Of a DNA stretch of 64,000 nt, positions 34,021 through 44,242 are shown piece by piece. The stretch spans positions 2,108,001-2,172,000 of the forward strand of contig JAWWNJ010000012.1 in NCBI GenBank assembly GCA_037176885.1, in the 5' to 3' direction. Numbering within the stretch: position 1 is the first letter of the stretch; every line of letters starts with the position of its first letter. The notes beneath the pieces were generated by a model. It was not told where the DNA came from. It was given only the letters and a program-made list of their open reading frames with translations, and ran no database searches. This stretch comes from Favolaschia claudopus. Taxonomy: Eukaryota; Basidiomycota; Agaricomycetes; Agaricales; Mycenaceae. The translations under genes and the position numbers were made by a program.

Positions 34021-34385
34021 GATAACCGTTCGTTCGTTCGGGTTAGTTGGGGCGAGCGAGGAAAGAGAGAGTTGATTGAAGCTAGAAGGAGGGGGGACGC
34101 CGCGCTTTAAGTAGCCGCCAGAGGGAACCAAACATTAGTCGTTAATTGCTGTCGAGAGAAAAACAGGAACAGAGCGGCGTCGGAAGCAGCGAAAAGGATA
34201 TATAGACTTGTTCCATAGACTTTGTCCGCCGAATAGCGCGCAATTTTGACTACGTTTTGGCTGAGAGGCGTTGCCGAAATGGCTTTTAGAAGCCTAAAAG
34301 TTGGCGGTGGCGAAGATGCACACGTCGGATTGAGTTGCGGACGAATGCGAATGAATGTTTGCTGGCCCGCCGAGTCTTTTAATGC
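34021..34385. other. Promoter side of the MFS gene
   Basis: No recognisable gene; lies between the permease start and a transposon-like element. Confidence 0.4.
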
Positions 34386-35278
34386 CCGGCTATGGCACAT
34401 ATACTGTGCAAAAATTCAAAATCGACAACTTCACTGAATTTACCCCAAAAAAGCGACAACCCACTCATATTTACCAACATTTGTGGGCAACTTCGGCTAG
34501 CGACAACTTTGAGTCTGATTTCGACAACATCTTTTTTGGCAACTTCATTCAGATACAACTGAAGCTGCAAACAACCGCAAGATGAGGGATTAGCAACTCC
34601 CACCTATCGCACACACTTGAAACACATTCCAGCCTGCATCTAAAACAACGATGCGCTCGGCACACCTTCGGCCTGATGGAATCAGGATAGCGATTGATGC
34701 TGTGGGATCGACGCTAAGAAACTGAACAGGCCTTTCTGTTGCAATGGATCAAAACAGCATGATAATACAGATACGTTTTAACTACCTCCCTGAGAGCTTC
34801 AGGAAGGTTTGAAAGAAGGATTTGGTTCCCTTTAAGTTTGAATTGAACCACGGGTTCAACTTTAAAGGTCTGCTGTGATACAAAAAAAATCAGTCCCCAT
34901 GTAAAAGTCACAGAGATACTCTATAGACCAGTCATACCTTGGCTAGATCAATTGTTCAAAGGTTTTTTCAGTACCGGAACTCTTCAAGAAATGCAAAAGT
35001 AAGAGTGCCGGTATGCCGATACCTGCGCCGAATCGGCGATCAACAGACTTTGTGATGTTAGTTCCAAACAAACCAAAGTTGTGACTGGTGCGGTCAGCGG
35101 TTGTTGTTGTGGTGGGAGCAGAGCAAAGGAAGTTGTACTCAGATGCCGTTGCATAAGATCCAAGTTGCCATGTAAGTTGTTGTTGATGTGTATCGAAGTT
35201 GTCAACAAGTTCGACAAGTTGTCACCAAGACGGCAGAAGTCGAAATTATTTTTTGCACAATATATCGCCCATACCCGG
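34386..35278. mobile_element. Non-autonomous DNA transposon-like element with terminal and subterminal repeats
   Basis: An 893-bp element with imperfect terminal inverted repeats at 34386-34426 and 35239-35278, both opening CCGG(C/G)TATGG and sharing TGTGCAAAAA. Inside each end, short words GCAACTT/GACAACTT (left) and AAGTTGTC/AAGTTGC (right) recur about six times in opposite orientations, the subterminal repeats seen in hAT, CACTA and KDZ-like elements. No transposase frame is present. A clear target site duplication was not found. An imperfect internal inverted repeat lies at about 34829-34868. Confidence 0.65.
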
Positions 35279-35682
35279 CAGACCACCGCGGAATTGCGAA
35301 CCGTGGATCACAACATACATCCCTGTCTCTGTCTGCAGAGGAAGAACCGTACCTGGTCAATGACAAGTAATATCCGCCTCGTGTGCATGCTGCAATCGAT
35401 TTTTTTGCAACCACCGCGGTCGTCCGTCGAAGCAATTGAACCATTTCGTCAGCGCCCAGGGATAAAATAATCATAACTACCCACTCGTACATCAGTAAAA
35501 TACTGCCCTCCCTTCTCTAGCGTCTGAATCAGACTTAATAGTGTACACACGCGAATACTTGATTGATACACTTGGGGACTTGGTATTTGGCTGTAAACAC
35601 ACAGCGCATGCGTTATGGCAGGGTTCTGGCATGAACGGCAAAGGCATACCCTCTGACGGGCGACCATCCAATCCAGAGCCGC
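35279..35682. other. Intergenic stretch
   Basis: 3' flank of the NMN adenylyltransferase gene. The word CCACCGCGG occurs just outside the transposon end and again near 35413. No gene recognised. Confidence 0.35.
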
Positions 35683-36796
35683 TCAAGAGGCGGAAGAGGT
35701 TGTCTGAGAGCTGCCGGCGATGGACTCTTTCTCTTTTCCTTTCTCGATGCTCGGAGACGAGCTGTCTTCCAGGTAGAGGCCGTTTTGTTCGATATAATCG
35801 ACGACGTTGGCGGGAAGGAGATACCGAACGGAGAGACCGCGCCGCAAGAATAGGCGGACCTGCATTCCGAGTCAGTGAGATAACGGGATACAGAGAAGCA
35901 TCCAACGGACCTTGGTGCTCGAAACGTCATTCTGGATGAGTTGGGATATGAGATGAATGTTATTTCGCCATCTGCTAAGGCTATCGGTCGCTTGGTCCAT
36001 GCCGGAGCCGGCGCGTTCGACAATGAAAGTTCCATATCGGCCTAAGATATGGTCGAGCTGAGACTTGATTAGCCAAAAATGCACGGCGTCGACAAGGGAT
36101 ATAGCACACATCGGAATAGCTCCACACGCCCGGCTCGCTCATGGTGCTGATGAGGTCGGACCCAGCGAGGAGCATCACGCGAATATTGCGTTGCTCGCCG
36201 TCCGCTGTATGGGCACCTCCCAGGACGGTGTTGATGTGATAGTCAAAGTGATCCAATACAACAGCCGTTCGTTGGTAGTCCTGGAAAGCTTCCCAAGGGT
36301 CGACCATGAGCCAGGTCGAGGTGTCTTCCGCGCCGAGGGTACACATGTTCACCCTGGGAGCGCGGTCAGCATTCAGAGCGCTGCCAATGGATGACAGAAT
36401 CCAGCCGATTGTGTACCGGATCAACGCTTCGGAGCGTCACCGAATCGAAGCGGGTCGCGTCCCCGCCTGCGCGCGGGCCAACGAGCCGAGGTAGGAGATG
36501 ACGAAGAGAGGTCCTTACCTGTGCTGGGCACTGAGGAGACCTGCTTTCTTGTACATATCACTGACAGGACTGAGGTAACCGCCGACGATCTCGAATTCGG
36601 TGTTGTGGCGAACGTAGTCCTTAGCCATTTCGAACATGCGGAGATGGAGATAGGTGACAGGGCTGAAGGAGCCGCAGGCGACTAAGACGACGGGAGTCTT
36701 TGCTGGATCGCGGAGAGTGAGAGAAAGACGATGATGAGGGAACTCGTAGTTGGGTGGATTGGTGAAATCCCCGGCTGAATGAGAGACGGCGGCCAT
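35683..36796 (-). CDS. NMA1: Nicotinamide/nicotinate mononucleotide adenylyltransferase
   Basis: Start ATG at 36796. The first exon has VLVACGSFSPVTYLHLRMFE, the nucleotidyltransferase GSFxPxTxxHLRMFE signature, and EIVGGYLSPVSDMYKKAGL. After an intron of about 170 nt come HRVNMCTL and TWLMVDPWEAFQ. Later exons give VMLLAGSDLISTMSEPGVW, LDHILGRYGTFIVER and the C-terminal signature ISSTKVR-type stretch DVSSTKVRLFLRRGLSVRYL with LPANVVDYIEQNGLY. The enzyme makes NAD+ or deamido-NAD+ from the mononucleotide and ATP. The last 25 residues are a Ser/Lys/Glu-rich tail. It is divergent from POL4 across a promoter that holds a MITE. Confidence 0.9.
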
Positions 36797-36799
36797 GGC

Positions 36800-36834
36800 G
36801 GGGGGTGGGGCGGGGGGGGGGGGATGTCGGGGGG
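36800..36834 (+). promoter_or_regulatory. G-tract with quadruplex potential next to the NMNAT start codon
   Basis: Four G runs of 6, 4, 12 and 6 bases, split by T, C and a 5-base loop, begin 4 bp before the NMNAT ATG on the opposite strand. The G-rich strand is the template for NMNAT; the leader of the mRNA would be C-rich. Quadruplex formation is inferred from run spacing only. Confidence 0.5.
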
Positions 36835-37123
36835 TAGGTGACGGGAGGGAGGAGAGGGAACAAAAGATTAGATTGGATGGAGCGAGAAAAAGGATTATTA
36901 GGAGCTATGCGCCGTGAGAACTCGGCGCGTCACGGCACCACTGACTCATCCGGCAAATCCGCCCGCTCGCATCATCTTCGCGTGCCCGCCAATTCAATAT
37001 TTGATACCCACTTGTATCGCTGCCATCCTCTCCGTTTCGTCGCCGCAAAGAAATCGCGCAAAGGTATGCACGGCTTTCATGCACCCTCACAGTTTTTTTT
37101 CCCTGTGTCTGCTGAATCGAATA

Positions 37124-37491
37124 CTGTACCTCCCTGTATGGGAGCAACCGTCACGGTAACGGTGGGGTCGGTTGTGTTGCCTCTTTTTGAGGTGGTCACG
37201 GTCACGATTGAGGCCGTTGCCTTGAAAAAATCGTGACACAGCACGAAAAATAAATTTTCGGCCTGGAAACATACACAGGTGAGTCTGTGCTTACATTTTG
37301 TGCTGCTCATTGGCCGACATCCTCAAAATTGTAGTGAATTCCACGATTTGATGACTTCTTCACGAATTTTTTGAGCCAGATGGTTGCCTCCTTTGGCAAC
37401 GGTCACGGCTCACGGAGGGACGGTTGCCTGAAAACAAGGCAACCATTTTGTCACGGTCCCTCGACGGTTGCTCCCATACAGGGAGGTACAG
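37124..37491. mobile_element. Tc1/mariner-like MITE with perfect 29-bp terminal inverted repeats and TA target duplication
   Basis: The ends 37124-37152 and 37463-37491 are perfect inverted repeats starting CTGTACCTCCCTGTATGG, each flanked by TA (37122-37123 and 37492-37493). Matching extends one more base on each side. Length 368 bp with no coding frame. Between the ends, further inverted words around GGTCACGG and GTTGCC would let the whole element fold. The TA duplication points to the Tc1/mariner superfamily. It lies in the divergent NMNAT/POL4 promoter. Confidence 0.88.
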
Positions 37492-37769
37492 TATGGATCC
37501 AAGTGGTGGAACCCCTGCTGACCGCTTCATTTGAATTCGCGTGCCTGACAGTGAGAGAGGTTCAAACTACTGTACCGAATCATACTGCTGAACTGACGAA
37601 CGTTATCGTTACTGAATCGACACTGGCTGCAGCATATAGTCGAATGAAAGCATCAGAACCTCTAACGCCGCATTCGCCTCCTTCCTAATTGGGCCACGGG
37701 AGTTGTGTTGTTTGACGATATTTGCCCAGCCTGTCAATTCACCTTGACCAGTCGTCATACATTATCGCA

Positions 37770-40020
37770 ATGAGAACACCTTCATCGTCTGAACCTCCAT
37801 CCAAACGACGCAGAATGTCCAGCGACAACTCGCCCAGCCTCACTCCAACTCCAACTGGCCCAACGGTCAAATTATACCTCGTACAAGCCAAACTTACCTC
37901 CCAAGACATCTCAGAGCTATTCTCCCTCGTTGAAGCCCACAATCTCAAGGTCAACAAGTCTCCCAACAACCCCAACTTAACCCGACTGCAGTTCTGCCAC
38001 TCTGCAGACGATGCCGACACCATAATGACCAATGTGCGGATGAGGAAGCGTCTCGAGCGACATATAGACTGGGAATTGGCTGTAGGCCCTCTCTCGCCTA
38101 CTACCTGCATTCAGGGCTCAACGGACTGTGCAGAAAGATAAAGCGATCGTCACACCAGACTGGCTTCGCGACTCCGTACAACGAAACGCCCTTCTTCCGT
38201 GCGGTGACTACGCCGCTCTTCGCGAATTGAAGCAAAACACCATCCAAAATTGTCCCGACTCGGACTCCGATGAGCCTGGTCAAAGTGGCACCTCCTCTTG
38301 CCAGCAATCGCAATCAACCAGCATAACCAAGGCTCATTACACCAGTCGTTATGCCTGTTTGCGACCATGTCCGATGTTGTGTAAGAACCAGGATCTTGTT
38401 CGGCAACTTGGAGTCATCCGCCGCTCTCGAGAGCTGGAGGGAAAGGATGTAAGCGCCTTGAGCTACGAGAGAACAATATCTGTACGATTATTGCTCTGAC
38501 ACGTTATTGCGAAAGCCTGACGGGCTGGGTAGATCATAAAAGGTGGGTCGTAAGTATCATATCGGTACTCCGAGACTGATTCGGTGGCAGCCTATCCCTA
38601 CTCTCTGAATTCCTCAAGATTAGATGAAATCTCTAGGCTTCCCGGTATCGGAGACAAGATGTTTTCCAAGGTGCGGTCGGCCTATACCCCACCATCTCTT
38701 CAAGCTAATTCCCCATACAGATCTCAGAATATGTGTCTGCCGGAAAAATCAGCGAAAGCCGTCCGTTCGCCTCTCCTCCTTTCCACAGCAGATGAACACT
38801 ACTATATACAGAGACCATCGCGGCCTCTCCGCGCTACAAATCTCTATGTCTATTCACCCAAATACACGGCATCGGCCCCACTACCGCCCGCAACCTCTAC
38901 GACTCCCTAGGCCTTCGAACAATCGACGACCTGAAAAAACACTACCACAGCCCCAACACGCTTCCTGCCATGCGGGATTGGTCCTCCCCCTCCGATCAAG
39001 AGAAGAGGCGAATGACGACGCCCGCACCTACGCTGTCCATCAAAGCCGCACTCGCGCTGTTGAGCGATCTCAATGAGAAAATTCCACGCGATGAGGTCGA
39101 TCAAATACACGATACTGTTATGGCCGAACTAGAGAAGCTCCATCCGGGGTGCTTGAGCACCATCGTTGGCGGGTGGGCTTCTTCATACTTCATGCTCGCA
39201 TCCCTTATCTGGATTTTGACGTAGAAAATCTATAGGTATAGAAGAGGAAAAGCGGAAAGCAACGACGTCGATATAGTCATAACGCATCCAACGCTGGTAA
39301 GCGGGTCAGACCAGGTCATGAGCCTCGGCCAAATGCTGGTGAACCGCCTCCACGAACGAGGTGAAGCAGCTTCGTCTTGAGTTTGTTTGTTGTCTTCTGA
39401 CTCAGCAGCTTCACCTCCAGGCCTCATAACGCACGTCATGCGTATGTCGACCTCTCTGCCCTACTTATAACCAAATCCCAAATCATTTACATCTTTAAAG
39501 ACCTCTCCGGTTTCCATCCCCCCGACGCACTGCGGACATCAAACTGGGACACGCTAGAAAAGGCGCTAACAGTGTTCATTCTCCCTCCCGTCGAAGGAGG
39601 AGCGCGGCGCATCCATCGACGCCTCGACTTGATTTTCGCCGCACCTGAGGCTTATTGGACGGCCATAACTGGATGGTTTGTACTCAACTCAAGTCACTAT
39701 ATATCACTTTGTCTCATAAGCGGCAGGACCGGCTCAAAAATGTTCGAACGCGATCTGCGTCTATGGGCCAAAGAACGGTTTGTCCGATTCATATTTGTCT
39801 CGATATTTGACCTGACACATTTGTACAGCGGCATGAAGTTCGACAGCTCTGGAATGTAGGGTCTCCGCCCTTGTTCAGAAGATTCAAACGATTGACCTTC
39901 ACGACATGTAGCACTCGCCGCAGAGACAGCAAGCAATACTTCCCGCGTAGCGAGCAGGAAGTCTTCGACATTCTCGGCCTCCCGTGGATAGATCCCACTC
40001 TCCGCAATGCGGATTTGTGA
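37770..40020 (+). CDS. POL4: Family X DNA polymerase (Pol4 / Pol lambda-mu type) with BRCT domain
   Basis: Start ATG at 37770, stop TGA 40018-40020. The N-terminus has an NLS-like KRRR stretch and a BRCT-like domain (KLYLVQAKLTSQDI to VTPDWLRDSVQRNALLP). Then come helix-hairpin-helix motifs, ISRLPGIGDKMFSK and IHGIGPTTARNLYDSLG. The palm has the nucleotidyltransferase signature VGGYRRGKAESNDVDIVITHP, built across an intron at about 39172-39234, with the two catalytic Asp. The third Asp is in RRLDLIFAAPE. The C-terminus has DILGLPWIDPTLRNADL. X-family polymerases fill short gaps in base excision repair and end joining. Many introns; all key residues are present. Confidence 0.9.
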
Positions 40021-40118
40021 TGTGAATGCGGTGTCATGTGCGATGTACGTGTGTAGTATACATTTTGCTTTCCTATTCCTACCTTACAAGGAATGTACGC
40101 ATTATATTGTATTTGTAT

Positions 40119-41982
40119 TTAGTTGACGAATGCTTGGATGCCGGTCATTGCGCGTCCCAGAATGAGGGCGTGTATGTCCTATCGACAGTCAGTATTGCGG
40201 ACGAGAGTTGATTCGCAAATTCGTACATTAGTGCCTACAACTCGCGATTAGAAGGGGTAACGCTGTGTGTGTACTGAGTAAATCAACACACCTTCATACG
40301 TATTGGTCACTTGAAGATTGGCCGCATGCCTTCCAACATGATATCTACGCTCCTTAGCACCAGTGCTCCGACGAAAAAAAAAGAAATCTGGCTCACTCAT
40401 CTGCGCACGCATTACCGCCGAAAATGTCAAGGACCGCCCGGGAGTGCATGAGGGCCTTGCCGCAATTGTTTCTCTTGACCATACTGACCATATTGGGTGA
40501 CAGCTTGCCCGCATCCTTAAGCCGGCCGACCTGAAGACTGGCAAGGAGACCAAGAGCAGCTTCAGTCTGCGCGTCCGCTAGCTTCTTCTGCACGAGCTGG
40601 AACGAGGCGATCGGACGCTTGAACTGATGCCGCTCGAGTGCGTATGCGAGCGCGCGGTCGATGCAATCTTCCAGTGCGCCCATTACGCCCCACGAGATGC
40701 CATAGCGCGCAGAATTAAGGCAGGAGAAGGGGGAGCCGAGGCCTTTGGATTTAGGTAGAAGCGCATCATGCGAGACCTTCACTGAGTCCATGAAGATGGA
40801 ACCAGTGAGGGAGACACGCAGGGCAACTTTATTTTTGATGGGCGGTGCAGTCAAGCCTTTTGCGCCCTGGTAGCTTGTTGGGCCGGTGAATCAAAACTGA
40901 AAAGAGATCGCGTGCACCTTTTCCAGTAAGAAGCCGCGAATTTTGCCATCCCATTTACAGTTGGCCCAAACCACAAATAAGTCACTGTTGTCCGAAATGA
41001 GTCCTAGACTAGGGGAGCAAGAAATAAAACTCACGCCACTGGAGCATTGGATATCCAGGTTTTGCTGCCATTGATAATAAACCCGCCATCGGTCTCCTCA
41101 GCGGTTGTTTCCATTCCCGCAGGGTCTGAACCATGATTCGGTTCCGTTAATCCCTTGGCGACGTTAAATAATATAGCCGCTATCTCATAGAAAATGTCCT
41201 CACAAATGCGCCGACAATTTCACCCGTAGCAAGGCGGGGCAGGTATTTTTCTTTCTGCGCGTCCGTACCAAACTCGTGGATCGGATGCATCACAAGAGAC
41301 GACTGCACCGACGCGGTTGACCGGTATCCCGAATCGACTCTTTCCAACGAATCAGTAATGATACTGGAAGAAACAACGAAATTACCTCTCAATTTCGCGT
41401 TGTATGAGTCCATATGCGACGTTACTCACTCCCGCGCACCCATATCCCTCGATCGTAGGTCCGAGCAAGCCCAGCTTGCCCATTTCCGGTAAGATGTCGT
41501 GGTTGAATTCTGAACAATGGTGAACAAGTGTTCGTTCCGATCTGAAGCCTGGCCCACCTTCAGTTCGCCAGGCGTCCAAGACCCGGGGAAGCAGTTTTTC
41601 CTGGTAGGGGTCAGCACAAGGGGCAGAAACTGTTGTAATATAAAGCTTTCCTGGCAATACTCATGTGCCGTGTCCCTTGACCCAAGTTGGCGAGTGAAAT
41701 TTCAAGCGTTCATTACACTCACCTGATCGCTCGCTCGTCCTCGGTCAACAGAGAGTCAAGATTCAAAGGATCCTATTTCTAGAGTTGCATTAACGCGAAC
41801 ACTTTGTGAACATGAGAACAGACTTGGTGATTCCAATTTGCAGCTTCTAGGGGGTTGTGAGCCAATATTTCTGCATCAGACGGGAAAGACCGACCAGTTG
41901 AGGCGCAACGAACGCGGTTCAGAGAAGTCCGGCCAGCTCTCTTCAATGCAAAGCGCGTAGAAACTAGGAATGTTGAAGCCAT
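40119..41982 (-). CDS. Glutaryl-CoA dehydrogenase (acyl-CoA dehydrogenase family), mitochondrial
   Basis: Start ATG at 41982 with a basic, Ser-rich presequence ([18 protein letters not shown]). Exons give [38 protein letters not shown] (the GCDH-typical SGYRS stretch), [36 protein letters not shown] and [19 protein letters not shown], ending MTGIQAF. The YRSxxSVQ..V motif and the catalytic TYEGT Glu fit glutaryl-CoA dehydrogenase, the flavoenzyme that converts glutaryl-CoA to crotonyl-CoA in lysine and tryptophan breakdown. About eight introns. The order of motifs is complete and I see no break. Confidence 0.87.
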
Positions 41983-44242
41983 GTCGAGGTTTGTATCTGA
42001 ACGGTTCGGACCAAGTAGCTCGGTTAAGTCGGGTGCACATTGATTGCCGGTCCGCCCACATTCGCTTGCACAAAACCACCACCAACTTCAAGTCAACTAC
42101 TCACGGAGCGTTAAATGACCATCCAAACCTCTTCTATAGGCGCACCCCCATGAGAATCAGATCTGGAGCTCACCCTGATATGCCCGCAGCCCCCGTCAAG
42201 TCTTCAAATTAGCACTAGAATCTGAGGGTCATTTTGAGGGTCATTCGACTACATAGCGGGTCCTGGTTCAAGTTCTCCGTGAAACAGATTAAAGATGCAT
42301 GTCCTCACTCTACCTTCTCAGAACATTCGTTCATTTAGGTCGGGATCTTGTGCAAGCGATTCCCATAGCACCAGCGTGAGCTATATCCACTAATGCGCGT
42401 TTGAGGTATTCTGACTTGAATGGCAGACCGTGGGCTCTTACGGTCTTGAAAGGGTATGTGTACTTTCATTCTCCTCCTGCTACAGACATTTGTCCGCGGG
42501 ATTCGCAGACTCTCTCGAAACTCCCCTGCTTCGTCCTGAGGTCATACATATGGCTGATCCTGGTAAAGAAACAGACCACCGACAGATTGACCCATCCAAT
42601 GAATCTCAGATTGCACGATATCTTTCCCCGCGGGTCGGTATGCCGTCATTTTCACGACGCTCCCAATTATTCCTTATTATTCTTCAAGACCATGTCTACT
42701 ATTTGGAGTACCCTTTAGTTCGACTAACCGTGACGCTTGCATTCCTAAAATCGATCTATATTCCTGCTCGTTGCGCTTACAATCCCACTTGGACTCTGCG
42801 CTGCGTATCGCTCGAATTTTTTAAATTGTTTCCACCGATGCTTCTGTATTCAATGATGTCAAACTTCTCAAACAGTCTCATCCATATTGAGAGGGCCTTC
42901 AGGTTGTACTCACTGAACATTCCAAGTGGGAATGAATGGATATCGTCATGAGGGTCGCTAAAACCTCTCTCCCGAGCCTCGAGCCACGTTCTACTTCACG
43001 GAATTAGCGGACGGTTCAACTATGCTCAGTGTTGCTCCCCCCGACGATCTGGCTAACCTCATTTTGCGGTGAACCCTCCCCAATCGCTAAATACAGCGCT
43101 CATCGGCAACTATCTCACCCCAATTCAACCCTCACTTCCCGCAAGCACCACAAATCCCGTTGAAGTTGGCACCACGACGTAACAGTCCCGAGTGCCACCG
43201 TCTGCCTAGATCCCTTTGTTACCGCACAAACCCACACGGTACTGTATCTACATCTCTGGTGCTCCTCCGGGAAGAAGGATCGGGAACAATATTGGCTATC
43301 GTGGTGTCTAGCCACTGTTGTAGCTAGGCGCTAGGCTGAGTGGTGCTCCCATTTTTCCTGTTCCCGCAATTGCGCGATTTGCAGTATCTGGAAGCTAGCG
43401 CCGCCATGTGTCGCAGTGCTGCAACGAGATCTCAGACTAAGATGAAGCCACCATCCATTTGTTTCTGCTACATAGCTGAAGTGCTATTTCCTAGCGACCG
43501 AGAATCTTATTCTACATGCTTTGGGGTAGTTCAAGTACTAGTTTTTCCGTCGAGCGATTCATCCAGTTCTGTTCTAGTGACTCTCTGAGTCTCAATGAGG
43601 GCTGTATCATCCGAGTCTTGGCACTTCGCCGGCGTTCCGACGCGAATTAGCCGATCGCGATCACTCGGTCCTCAACACCACACCACCAAGTACTACTGCG
43701 ACAGAGCTCGACGTTATAGACGACAATTGCTTGCGGCTTGGAATTCCTTGCATGCTTCGAGACACCGTCATCCATCATATCTCTGGCTGTTTGACCCACT
43801 CACGCTGCACGCGACCTCAAAATTATCTGACCATGCCTCATCGTGCATCTGTCCATCTCTGAGTTAACTGGGGAATTCTCGTATCATCGTTCTCAAATTC
43901 CGACGACCCTGTCTACGGTAACTGCGCGAAACGCTGTCGAAATAAGGGAGGAATACACCTTTCTTGGTTTCAGAATCTGTTGGAGTCCTGGTTCTATATG
44001 GTATCACGGGCATCGGCAGTCATGCGACAGGCTATCTTTTAGTCTTCTCTGGCTATGAGCGAAGAGCACGCGCCACGGGAACAAAAAAACAACAACCAAA
44101 GATCCCACATGAGGTCAGTGATTGAATGGAAAGGATGCTGGAAGCAAGCAACCAATCAGTGGTAGAAGGTCACCTGGCCCCAGTAACGGACGGTACTTAA
44201 ACAACCGAACGCCGTCGTTGTCTTGCTGCTGGAATCCACACC
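41983..44242. other. Gene-poor region of about 2.3 kb
   Basis: No recognisable gene. An open stretch at about 42550-42950 (+) and a short frame near 43000-43070 (TFYFTELADGSTMLSVA) look protein-like but do not join into one model and match no family I know; decayed gene remains are possible. The right end holds the promoter of the PX-GH18 gene, without a clear TATA box. Confidence 0.4.
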
